In this document: piece after piece, positions 12,664 through 20,356 of the stretch
Numbering within the stretch: position 1 is the first letter of the stretch
Layout: every line of letters starts with the position of its first letter
IMG/VR virus record: IMGVR_UViG_3300028909_000051
Span: 1 to 33,616 of that record
Length of the DNA stretch: 33,616 nt
Origin: a virus
Direction: 5' to 3' (one strand)
Notes under the pieces: generated by a model
What the model saw: the letters and a program-made list of their open reading frames with translations, nothing else
The model's database searches: none
Told to the model about the DNA's origin: nothing
Translations under genes and position numbers: made by a program

Positions 12664-14967
12664 ATGACCGCACCCTCTGTCGTCAGTGAGGCTTATTTTC
12701 CCTGGACGGGCGCTTATCCGCTCGCTTCATCGAATTCCTATGACTCGACTGGCACAGATGGCCTGATCGTTTTCTTCTTCTCGGCTACGGGTACTTCGTT
12801 CGTCCCGGTCGCCACTTATGGTGGCGTGACTGGCACGCTTATTGGCCAAAATACGGTTCCGGCTCAGACTTCGGCCGGGACGCTCTGGGCTTGGTCGTTC
12901 CGCGGATATACGCCAGGTGCGGGCACCCTCCTGATCTCGTCGTCGACGAACTATGCTGACTCGGGTTGTTGCTATGTCGTCGGGCTCACCGGCACGCAAA
13001 GCTCGATGCTGGGCAATTCCAGCATTGTGGTCTCCGGAACTCCCTCGGGAAGCGCCTCGATCACGGCCGCTGGAGCCAACAGCACCTTCATTGGACTGGC
13101 GGCGAGCTGTCAGGCTCCTGGCGTCACTGGTTCGGGCTCGCCCGCTCCCACGCTGCTCGAATCCAACACCACAGCCACAAACAACCTGGGCAATGTCTAC
13201 TCGCAGGCGAGTGTAAGTTCTGGCGCAACGGTTTCGATCTCGTCGAGCGCCGCTTACAACTACACAGCGGCTGCTGTTGTCGAGGTTTTGGGCGCTTCGA
13301 GCGGTCCAAGCATCACTTCTGGCCCCCTTTCGCTCTCGACGAGCTTGGGTGCGGCAACTGTGCGTGTGCCCCCTGTTGTCACGGCTGCCCCCCTCTCGCT
13401 GAGTGTTTCCCTTGGTTCGGAAACTCTCGTCGTCACGCCCATTCCTCCGAGCATTTTGGCTGGGCCTCTCGCTCTGACGATCAGCGAAGGTGGCATCGTC
13501 GTCACTTTCCCGAATTCGATCACGGCTCCGCCGCTGGTTTTGTCTTTGGGGCTGGGCGCTGCAAGCGTCGGCTCCCCGGTCTCGATCACGGCTGGTCCCT
13601 TGCCGCTGACGATCGCTCTGGGCAGCGAAACTGTCGGGATTGCAGCCACTCTGACGACGCCGATCACCATTCCGGCAGGTGGCAGCGTCACGGTCACGGT
13701 TCGCTTCACGCCTACGGTTGCAGGATCTCGCACCGGGGCTCTGTCGATCGTCTCGAATGCGGCTTCCAGCCCGAATACTGTGGCCCTCACAGGCACAGCT
13801 GTGGCGAGTGGATCGGCTCCCCTGTCCAGGCTTTCGATCTCCGGAAACCAGTTCGTCGACTCCAGCGGCAACAAAGTGCGCCTGAAGAGCGTCAATTGGT
13901 TCGGTGGCGAGAGCACGAATTACATTCCTCATGGGAACTGGATCCGTCGCTACACCGACATGCTCTCCCAGATGAAGACGATGGGCTTCAACTGCATTCG
14001 CTTGGCGTTCTCAGGAGACACTTGCTCTCCCGGTCGGACTCCTCCGGGCACGGCTTTCGACGCCACGCTGAACCCCGAATTTGTCGGGCAAACCTCGCTT
14101 CAGATCTACGATCTGATCATCGCTTGGTGTCAAGCGAACTCGATGTACGTCGTGCTCGATCATCACCGTTGCTCGGCAGGCGCTGGAACTGACACAGGCA
14201 TCGTTGCTCCCTATTCCACGACGCAATGGCAGGCAGACTGGGTGCTCTTGGCCACTCGATACGCTGCGAACACCTGCGTTGTCGGCGCCGACGTGCATAA
14301 CGAGCCCTACGTCTACACCTGGCTCGAATGGAAAGCCCTTGTCGAGCCTCTGGGCAACGCAATCCTCGCTGCTGCTCCTGCCTGGCTCATCTTCGTGGAG
14401 GGCGTTGGCGCCTTCACGGGCACGTCCAATGGTGTCACCTACGACAACGACAATACCTGGTGGGGTGGCCAGCTCATGGATGTCGCCAACAATCCGATCA
14501 CGCTCTCAGTGCCGCACAAAGTCGTCTATTCGCCCCATGAGTATGGTCAGAGCGTCGGTTCGCAGGCTTGGTTGTCGACCGATAGCTCGCCTGTCACTGG
14601 TTACCCGGCCGGGATCTACACTGAGATCCACAAGCACTGGGGCTACATCTACGAGCAGGGCATTGCCCCGATCTGGGTGGGCGAAATGGGCGGCAAATTC
14701 GGGCTTGACGGCTCTGGAGGCGCAACTCAGCCGAATGGCGATGTTGAGACGGTCTGGATGAGCACCGTGATCAAGGTTCTCAACGGTGACTTCGCCGGAA
14801 CGGGAACCAGTCAGGACACAGCGGGCAACAAGGGCATGTCGGCTTGCTATTGGGCCTATCCGCCCATCTCCGGTGACACTGGTGGTCTCGTTCAAGACGA
14901 CTGGACCACGCCTCAGGCACCGAAACTCGCCGTTTTGGCGCCCTTTCTCACGTTCACGGGGACCTAA
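12664..14967 (+). CDS. Virion-type protein with C-terminal GH5 cellulase (endoglucanase) domain
   Basis: The 767-residue protein has four parts. Residues 1-210 are a beta-rich T/S/G-rich domain of virion type. Residues 213-326 hold five repeats of about 21-25 residues with the core (I/V)TAGPLxLxxxLG. Residues 327-378 are the second half of an ASPM/choice-of-anchor-D domain. Residues 386-767 are a GH5 (clan A) glycoside hydrolase starting LSISGNQFVDSSGNKVRLKS. Catalytic residues are present: general acid/base E547 (DVHNEPY), nucleophile E674 (WVGEMGG), the PHEYG motif (624-628) and DHHR (499-502). GH5 enzymes of this look cut internal beta-1,4 bonds of cellulose or related glucans. It lies where N4 has tail appendage genes, so it is probably a particle-borne depolymerase. 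Confidence 0.93.
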   Translation: MTAPSVVSEAYFPWTGAYPLASSNSYDSTGTDGLIVFFFSATGTSFVPVATYGGVTGTLIGQNTVPAQTSAGTLWAWSFRGYTPGAGTLLISSSTNYADSGCCYVVGLTGTQSSMLGNSSIVVSGTPSGSASITAAGANSTFIGLAASCQAPGVTGSGSPAPTLLESNTTATNNLGNVYSQASVSSGATVSISSSAAYNYTAAAVVEVLGASSGPSITSGPLSLSTSLGAATVRVPPVVTAAPLSLSVSLGSETLVVTPIPPSILAGPLALTISEGGIVVTFPNSITAPPLVLSLGLGAASVGSPVSITAGPLPLTIALGSETVGIAATLTTPITIPAGGSVTVTVRFTPTVAGSRTGALSIVSNAASSPNTVALTGTAVASGSAPLSRLSISGNQFVDSSGNKVRLKSVNWFGGESTNYIPHGNWIRRYTDMLSQMKTMGFNCIRLAFSGDTCSPGRTPPGTAFDATLNPEFVGQTSLQIYDLIIAWCQANSMYVVLDHHRCSAGAGTDTGIVAPYSTTQWQADWVLLATRYAANTCVVGADVHNEPYVYTWLEWKALVEPLGNAILAAAPAWLIFVEGVGAFTGTSNGVTYDNDNTWWGGQLMDVANNPITLSVPHKVVYSPHEYGQSVGSQAWLSTDSSPVTGYPAGIYTEIHKHWGYIYEQGIAPIWVGEMGGKFGLDGSGGATQPNGDVETVWMSTVIKVLNGDFAGTGTSQDTAGNKGMSACYWAYPPISGDTGGLVQDDWTTPQAPKLAVLAPFLTFTGT

Positions 14968-15311
14968 TGGCACAAGAGGCCGTTTTCGTTGTCACTCTCT
15001 CGCCGGCTTCGTCGTCTCCACAGACGGTGAACTTCACTACTCGCGACGGAACAGCCTCCGCGGCGAACGGTGACTACACAGCTGTGAGCGGAACTCTGAC
15101 TTTCGCACCCGGAGTGACCACTCAGCAGGTCATTGTCCCGGTTCGTCTTCCTCTTCCGACCGGACATGCTTCGGAATTGTTCTACGTCGACGTGAGTTGG
15201 CCGACTGGATCGGGAAATACGACTACTCGTGGCACCGGGATCGGCACACTTCCAGGGGCTGGGCTCACTGTCTTGCCGGTCGTCTCCATCAACAATGTTT
15301 CGGTGTCCTGA
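14967..15311 (+). CDS. Free-standing Calx-beta domain protein, 114 residues
   Basis: Residues 5-90 form one Calx-beta domain: FVVTLSPASSSPQTVNFTTR, DGTASAANGDYTAVSGTLTF, APGVTTQQVIVPV. Such Ig-like domains serve as spacers or calcium-binding adhesion modules. It lies between the two cellulase genes and overlaps the GH5 stop as TAATG. The next gene starts with a second Calx-beta domain with similar DNA (the block around GGAACTCTGACTTTCGCACC), so a module duplication is likely. It may join the two enzymes on the particle. That is inference. Confidence 0.85.
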   Translation: MAQEAVFVVTLSPASSSPQTVNFTTRDGTASAANGDYTAVSGTLTFAPGVTTQQVIVPVRLPLPTGHASELFYVDVSWPTGSGNTTTRGTGIGTLPGAGLTVLPVVSINNVSVS

Positions 15312-15314
15312 CCT

Positions 15315-17777
15315 ATGACCATTTCCACGACTCGTAAGATCTCGTTCCTCGTCACGCTCAATGAGGCCAGCGCTCAGACTGCGACGGTCGATTACACGAC
15401 TGTCTCTGGCACTGCGATTGCCGGCACTGACTTCGGAGCTGTCTCGGGGACGCTGACTTTCGCACCTGGCGTCACTTCGCAGGGGATCGACGTCTATCTG
15501 GGCACGGCTTCCACAGGTGGCCTGGTGTTCCAAGTGGCGCTCTCGAACCCGGTGAATTGCACCCTTGGTTCGGGCGGAGGCCAAGGCACGATCGGGATCT
15601 CGGTCGTTCCTCCCTATTTGTCGCGTTTCAACTATATGTACGCGGCCATCAAAAACACTGCGAATGGGTATTTTGGTCCCCCGACAGGGCCGAAAGCCTT
15701 CCAGATGCCTTATCATTGCCCGGAAAAGCTCATCGCCGAGGCTCCCGACTATGGCCACGAGAGCGTCTCCGAGACGATCTCTTTCTGGGTCGGACTTGAG
15801 ACTTGGCAGGGTGTGCTGAACAGCGACTGGACTGGCTACACGGCTTGCTGGAATTCGATCACCTCGAACTACATCCCGAGTGCTACGAACCAGCCGATCA
15901 GCGCCTATTTGCCTGCGGCGCCGGCGACGTATCAGCCCGAAGAGGATTTGCCGAGTCTCTATCCGGTGACCAGCGTTGTAAGTGCCCCGGTCGGCACTGA
16001 TGGGCTCTATGCCGAACTTCTGGCTACCTACGGCACCCCCACGATCTTCCTCATGCACTGGCTGATCGATGTCGATGGAGCCTTTGGCTTCTACAATGGC
16101 GACACATCGACGCTCGGCACCTACATCAACAACTTCCAGCGTGGAATGATGGAGAGCACGTTCCTCACCATTACCTTCCCCTGCTGGGACGATTGGCACT
16201 TTGGCGGCCCCTACGGCTATTTGCCCCTCTATGGGACGGGAACCGAGCTCTATCCGAGCGCTCCCTTCGCTTACGGCAAGCAGTGGCGCTACACCTGTGC
16301 GCCTGATGCCGAGGGCCGGGCTCTCCAGTGGGCGTTCCGAGCCACGGACATGACTGCGAGTGCTCCTCCCGCAGCTGTGACCGCTGTTGAGACAACTGCT
16401 CGGAAGATGGGCGACTATCTCCGCTACGCCACGATGGACAAGTATTTCCGGCAGATCGGCAACAATCAGGTCGGTTCGACGGTCAGCGCTCCCAAAACGG
16501 CCTGTCACTACCTCATCTCTTGGTACATGAGCTGGGGCGGCGAGATCCCTGCAACGGGTGTTCCGGCATCCTGGTCCTTCCGTATTGGTTCCAGCGAATG
16601 CCATTTCGGTTATCAGGCGCCCAATGCGGCCTACCAGATGGCCACGGGTGGCGGAGGTCACACGCCTTTGTCGCCGACAGCTGCTGGAGACTGGCTGCTC
16701 TCGCTCACTCGTCAGCTGGAGATGATCCGTTGGCTTCAGACTGAACAGGGCTTTATCGCCGGTGGTGTCTCGAATTCGGTCGATGGCCGCTATTTGACGC
16801 CTCTGACGGGGCTTTCTGCCCCCAATGAGGTCAATTATCCCCGAGACGGTCGTGAAGTGGCGACTTTCTATGGGATGACTTACACTTACAGCCCGGTCTG
16901 GCATAACCCGCCCTCGAACAACTGGTTCGGCTACCAGGTGTGGGGTATCGGTCGTGTCGCTGAGCTCTTCCACACGACTGCGGGCAAGACGAGCACCCTT
17001 GCTCTCTCGATCCAGACCAATCTTCAAGTTATCCTGGATCGCTGGGTCAATTGCGTGCTCGCAAATTGCACGGTCGCCTCGGATGGCAGCTCGTTCTCGC
17101 TTCCGAGCAACCTCTCGTGGGTGAGCAGCACCCAAGTTGTCGGCGAGACGACCACTGTCGCCAATCTCGAAGGCGACTTCGAGTACCTGCCTAGCCTGAA
17201 TTGGCCCGGTACGTCCCCGAATTATGCGACTTTCTGGAGCGCTGGATCGGTCCCGAACCCGAATTTGCAGTTCACGATCACCTCGACGGGTGAGGATCTT
17301 GGTGTTGCTGGTTCGCTGGCGTCTACACTTCTTCTGTACGCCCAAGCGAAACGCAATCTGGGTCTCTTCACGACGCCGATCCCCGGCACACCCAATGGCA
17401 AGACGCCAAACGATTGTTATCTGCTGGCCAAAGCGCTCTTGGACTGCATCTGGACCAATTACAAAGCCTCTATGGGCGTCGAGGTCTCGGAGCCCCGAGC
17501 TGACTACGTGCAGTACGGCAATCCGATCTACATCCCATCGATCTTCACGGGCACGACGGGCACTGGAGATCCGATCAACGCCGAGTCCACCTTCGTCTCG
17601 GTGCGTTCGTTCATGGAAAGCGATCCTGGCTACGCACAGATCGCTGCCTACCATGCCAATCCGACGACTGCCCCGGTTCCGGTGTTCACTTATCATCGGT
17701 TCTGGGCTCAGACGGAATACGCCATGGGTTGCGCCGTCATGCACAAGTATTTCTCTGACTTAGCCGAGGCTGCATAG
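15315..17777 (+). CDS. Calx-beta plus GH48 cellobiohydrolase
   Basis: The 820-residue protein has a Calx-beta domain (residues 6-97) followed by a full-length GH48 domain (about 100-820). Family blocks in order: RFNYMYAAIKNTANGYFGPP, LIAEAPDYGHESVSE (140-153), FLMHWLIDVDGAFGFYNG (245-262), INNFQRGMMES (271-281), PCWDDWHFGG (289-298), WRYTCAPDAEGRALQ (324-338), SSECHFGYQAPNAAYQMATG, RQLEMIRWLQTEQGFIAGGV, and a C-terminal YHRFWAQTEYAMG. By alignment in memory with Clostridium CelF, E153 would be the general acid, E142 the second glutamate, and D292/D293 the base. GH48 enzymes are inverting, processive exocellulases acting from reducing ends. All landmarks are intact, so the enzyme should be active. 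There is no signal peptide, as expected for a virion protein. Confidence 0.95.
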   Translation: MTISTTRKISFLVTLNEASAQTATVDYTTVSGTAIAGTDFGAVSGTLTFAPGVTSQGIDVYLGTASTGGLVFQVALSNPVNCTLGSGGGQGTIGISVVPPYLSRFNYMYAAIKNTANGYFGPPTGPKAFQMPYHCPEKLIAEAPDYGHESVSETISFWVGLETWQGVLNSDWTGYTACWNSITSNYIPSATNQPISAYLPAAPATYQPEEDLPSLYPVTSVVSAPVGTDGLYAELLATYGTPTIFLMHWLIDVDGAFGFYNGDTSTLGTYINNFQRGMMESTFLTITFPCWDDWHFGGPYGYLPLYGTGTELYPSAPFAYGKQWRYTCAPDAEGRALQWAFRATDMTASAPPAAVTAVETTARKMGDYLRYATMDKYFRQIGNNQVGSTVSAPKTACHYLISWYMSWGGEIPATGVPASWSFRIGSSECHFGYQAPNAAYQMATGGGGHTPLSPTAAGDWLLSLTRQLEMIRWLQTEQGFIAGGVSNSVDGRYLTPLTGLSAPNEVNYPRDGREVATFYGMTYTYSPVWHNPPSNNWFGYQVWGIGRVAELFHTTAGKTSTLALSIQTNLQVILDRWVNCVLANCTVASDGSSFSLPSNLSWVSSTQVVGETTTVANLEGDFEYLPSLNWPGTSPNYATFWSAGSVPNPNLQFTITSTGEDLGVAGSLASTLLLYAQAKRNLGLFTTPIPGTPNGKTPNDCYLLAKALLDCIWTNYKASMGVEVSEPRADYVQYGNPIYIPSIFTGTTGTGDPINAESTFVSVRSFMESDPGYAQIAAYHANPTTAPVPVFTYHRFWAQTEYAMGCAVMHKYFSDLAEAA

Positions 17778-17784
17778 AACTATA

Positions 17785-17813
17785 TAGGAGGAAAGCCTTG
17801 TGTTTTCCTCCTA
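17785..17813 (+). terminator. AGGAGG-containing hairpin behind the GH48 gene
   Basis: TAGGAGGAAA (17785-17794) pairs perfectly with TTTCCTCCTA (17804-17813). It lies eight bases behind the GH48 stop. The T-run is poor, so termination would be weak. The stem also contains a consensus ribosome-binding site followed after eight bases by GTG and a 16-codon frame (17800-17850). A near copy closes the next gene cassette at 21704. Confidence 0.6.
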
Positions 17814-17867
17814 CTTACGTTTGCTTTACTTAAATCACTACTTGACGTGAAAGAAATCAGCTATAAA

Positions 17868-17885
17868 CCCCGATTAACGGGGGTT
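17868..17885 (+). promoter_or_regulatory. Hairpin masking the translation start of the next gene
   Basis: CCCCG (17868-17872) and CGGGG (17878-17882) pair around ATTAA. The only G-rich ribosome-binding site for the next gene lies in this stem, and the first candidate start codon (TTG, 17884) abuts it. The hairpin could lower or control translation of the fibre cassette. Confidence 0.4.
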
Positions 17886-18249
17886 GGCCGACTTGACCAA
17901 AATTGAATTGAAGGCCGGCAGCACGTTCAGTTATGCGGGCACAGTATCCAATCTGGACGCCTCAACTGCGTGGAGTGCTCTCTCGACGCTGCGAAATAAG
18001 ACTACGAAGGCTGAGATTACGCCTGGAATCATTGTCACCTTGGCGAAAGCCTCGGATTTCTCTTCGACCCAGAATTGGGTGATCACGCTGTTTGCGCCTT
18101 CGGTCTCAACGACTGGATGGCTTGCTCAGCTGCTCAGCGCCAAGGGTGAAGCCGAGTTTGACATCAAGTTCTTCAATACGGCGGCTCCTGATCCCGTCAT
18201 CAAGTCGGATACGGTCGATCTGAAGATCTGTCCGGCAGTCAGTCAGTGA
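17884..18249 (+). CDS. Baseplate/fibre-type structural protein, 121 residues
   Basis: The product has a beta-sandwich-like pattern (KIELKAGSTFSYAGTVSNLD, TAWSALSTLRNKTTKAEITP, NWVITLFAPSVSTTGWL, AEFDIKFF), reminiscent of N-terminal domains of baseplate upper proteins. There is no enzyme motif. The start is uncertain: TTG at 17884 is the first start in frame after a stop at 17875, and a second TTG at 17893 is better spaced from GGGGG. It opens a five- to six-gene tail-fibre cassette. Its stop overlaps the next start (GTGA). Confidence 0.68.
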   Translation: MADLTKIELKAGSTFSYAGTVSNLDASTAWSALSTLRNKTTKAEITPGIIVTLAKASDFSSTQNWVITLFAPSVSTTGWLAQLLSAKGEAEFDIKFFNTAAPDPVIKSDTVDLKICPAVSQ

Positions 18250-18743
18250 CGCTCTCGCTTCAGCCAACATCTACAGCAATTGGGGTCACTCTTGCTGTGC
18301 AAGATGTGGTTCCTCCTGTAGTATTGCTCAAGTTGGTGTCGTCTCCGAGCATTGCTCTCACCGAGCAAGATGCTTCTACACCCTTTGCATTGACTCTTGG
18401 GACAGGTGATACGCCCCCCAGTGTCAGTCTGTCTCCACAGGACACGAAGACTCCTGTCCCCATAACCTTCGCTTCTGATGCGTCTACGGTCTCACTAGCA
18501 GTTCAAGCTCTAATGAGAGGCCCCCAGGGTGCCTCCGGTGGATTATCGAACGTAGATGAGTTCGTCGCGACAGTAGGTGGTACCCAGACTAGGACCTATG
18601 AGACGGCTCCGTCGGCTTCAACGATGGTGTTTATCAACGGTCTACGACAGTCAGGTTCATCGTTCTCGATAACGAATACCTCAATCACGTTGCCAAGTAC
18701 CCTGAATATCGAAATCGGTGACCTGATTCAGGTCGAGTATTAA
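18246..18743 (+). CDS. Tail-fibre-like protein, 165 residues, unusual codon use
   Basis: The N-terminal half is a run of short repeats (LSLQPTSTAIGVTLAVQD, then 'SIALTEQDASTPFALTLG', 'SVSLSPQDTKTPVPITFA'), each ending in (Q)D. A short GPQGASGG linker follows at about residue 92. The C-terminal domain has the phage fibre signature 'VFINGLRQSG', 'SITLPSTLNIEIGDLIQVEY'. The DNA uses codons such as CTA, GTA, AGG, AGA and TTA that are rare in the neighbouring genes, suggesting recent acquisition. It starts with GTG overlapping the previous stop. Confidence 0.75.
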   Translation: MTLSLQPTSTAIGVTLAVQDVVPPVVLLKLVSSPSIALTEQDASTPFALTLGTGDTPPSVSLSPQDTKTPVPITFASDASTVSLAVQALMRGPQGASGGLSNVDEFVATVGGTQTRTYETAPSASTMVFINGLRQSGSSFSITNTSITLPSTLNIEIGDLIQVEY

Positions 18744-18757
18744 AGGATCAATCTCAA

Positions 18758-20029
18758 ATGGCTCAGACCCAGATCAATGGCGCTACTCAGATCAAGGCGG
18801 GGTCAGTCCCGCTGACTGCCCTCGTTTCTGGATATTCGATCCCGACTGCCAATTTGGCCCAGGGCGGGCTTTTCATCCAGAGCGGCGGCTCTGTGGCCAT
18901 GACTGCGGCCCTCAATATGGGCTCGAACCAGATCAACTCCGTCGCGAACCCCGTTGTGGCGACCGATGCTGCGAACAAGGCCTATGTCGATGGCTTGGTG
19001 AACGGCTTCACGCTGCATGGCGCCAAAGTCGTCTCTGTCGCCAACCAGGGCACGCTTTCGGGTCTTCTGACGATCGATGGTCACGTCCTCGTCGCTGGCG
19101 ATGTGGTTCTCCTCACGGCTCAGACCACGGCTGCGCAGAACGGTCCTTGGGTGGCTGCGTCTACCGGTTGGACTCGTCCGACCTGGTGGGCTTCGGCTGC
19201 GGCGCTTCCCGAGGGCAACTACTTCCTGCTCGATCCCGATGGCACGACCTACAAGAACACGAAATGGTTCGTGACCACGGCTGGCACGATCACCGTCGAT
19301 ACGACCGCAATTGCCTTTACCCAGGATCAGTCGGGTTCGTCCTATGTCGCCGGCACCGGTCTTGGCCTCGCTGGTTCGACCTTCTCGGTCACTTACGGCA
19401 CGACTTCTGGCACGGCGGCTCAGGGTAACGACACCCGCATCACCGGCGCTCTCCAGACCTCTGCCCTCGGCGCCAGTGTTCAGACGGCTCTTGGCGTGGC
19501 TGTGGGCTCCGCTGGTTCGGTTGTACTCAACGGCGGCGCTCTCGGCACTCCTTCCAGCGCCACGCTTACCAATGCTTCGGGCTTGCCTATCTCGACGGGT
19601 GTCTCGGGTCTCGGTGCAGGCGTTGCCACGGCTCTCGCAGTCGCTATCGGCACGGGCGCTGGTCTCGCCCAGCTTTCGGGCGGCTTCCTCACGGCGGGTG
19701 ATTTCCCGGCTCTGACGGGTGACGTGACCACGGTTGCCGGCGCTCTTGCCACGACGGTCAATCACACGGCGGGCTCTGGTTTCGCGAAATACACCGACTT
19801 TGTGAATGCCGAGACGCCTTCGGGCACTGTGAATGGCTCCAATGCGACGTTCACCCTCGCCAATACGCCCACCACTGGGTTCGGCAGCGTTAACACGCTC
19901 TCGCTCTACCTCAATGGCGTGCTGCTCGAAGCTGGTTCGGGCAACGATTACACGCTCTCGGGCAGCACGATCACGGCTCTTTTGATCCCGCAAACCGGCG
20001 ACAAGTTGCGCGCTTACTACATGAAGTGA
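18758..20029 (+). CDS. Tail fibre protein, 423 residues
   Basis: The N-terminus (MAQTQINGATQIKAGSVPLT) resembles the anchoring peptide of other fibre proteins. Residues 45-80 hold the block LNMGSNQINSVANPVVATDA followed by NKAYVDG, typical of phage fibres. The middle is repetitive and S/T/G/A-rich (LNGGALGTPSSATLTNASGL). The C-terminus has the fibre tip pattern LSLYLNGVLLEAGSGNDYTL, 'GDKLRAYYMK', like the preceding gene product. It would serve as a receptor-binding fibre. AAGGA lies ten bases upstream of the ATG. Confidence 0.85.
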   Translation: MAQTQINGATQIKAGSVPLTALVSGYSIPTANLAQGGLFIQSGGSVAMTAALNMGSNQINSVANPVVATDAANKAYVDGLVNGFTLHGAKVVSVANQGTLSGLLTIDGHVLVAGDVVLLTAQTTAAQNGPWVAASTGWTRPTWWASAAALPEGNYFLLDPDGTTYKNTKWFVTTAGTITVDTTAIAFTQDQSGSSYVAGTGLGLAGSTFSVTYGTTSGTAAQGNDTRITGALQTSALGASVQTALGVAVGSAGSVVLNGGALGTPSSATLTNASGLPISTGVSGLGAGVATALAVAIGTGAGLAQLSGGFLTAGDFPALTGDVTTVAGALATTVNHTAGSGFAKYTDFVNAETPSGTVNGSNATFTLANTPTTGFGSVNTLSLYLNGVLLEAGSGNDYTLSGSTITALLIPQTGDKLRAYYMK

Positions 20030-20041
20030 GGTTGAGTTCGA

Positions 20042-20356
20042 ATGGCACAGATTGATACCCGACATGAGGCGCTGCTCCGCTTGGTGCAGCGTCTCCAGAA
20101 GGAATACGGCGAGACTTCGATAGCGAATTTCGCTCTCGATGAGCAGCTCAACCAGGCCGAGGCTCATATTCAGCATCTTCATGCGCTGGACGAAGAGAAG
20201 AACTCGACGATTACTGCCCTGTTCGCTCGCATCAAGCAGGCCGACGAAGACAACGAATCCCTGCGCAAGCAGCTCGATCCCAAGCGGGGTGATCGCTTCG
20301 CTGGCCCTCGCAAGAAAGCAGCTGTTCGTGGCGCAGACCAAGATCAATCCGTCTGA
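20042..20356 (+). CDS. Coiled-coil protein of the fibre cassette, 104 residues
   Basis: The product is almost entirely helical with heptads (EALLRLVQRLQKEYGETS, QLNQAEAHIQHLHALDEEKN) and a basic C-terminal tail. It has no fibre-like beta repeats. Its position between two fibre genes suggests a fibre assembly helper or a trimerising link. Its end overlaps the next gene by 29 bases. Function not established. Confidence 0.72.
   Translation: MAQIDTRHEALLRLVQRLQKEYGETSIANFALDEQLNQAEAHIQHLHALDEEKNSTITALFARIKQADEDNESLRKQLDPKRGDRFAGPRKKAAVRGADQDQSV

Noticed and set aside
14964-17744. A 926-residue open frame antisense to the GH48 gene
   Set aside because: It runs opposite a gene with unmistakable GH48 motifs, is extremely rich in R/S/D/H, and has no recognisable domain. 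Codon bias of the sense strand explains the lack of stops.
17842-17867. TTGACG and TATAAA before the fibre cassette as a sigma-70 promoter
   Set aside because: The spacer is only 14 bases, too short for a normal promoter.
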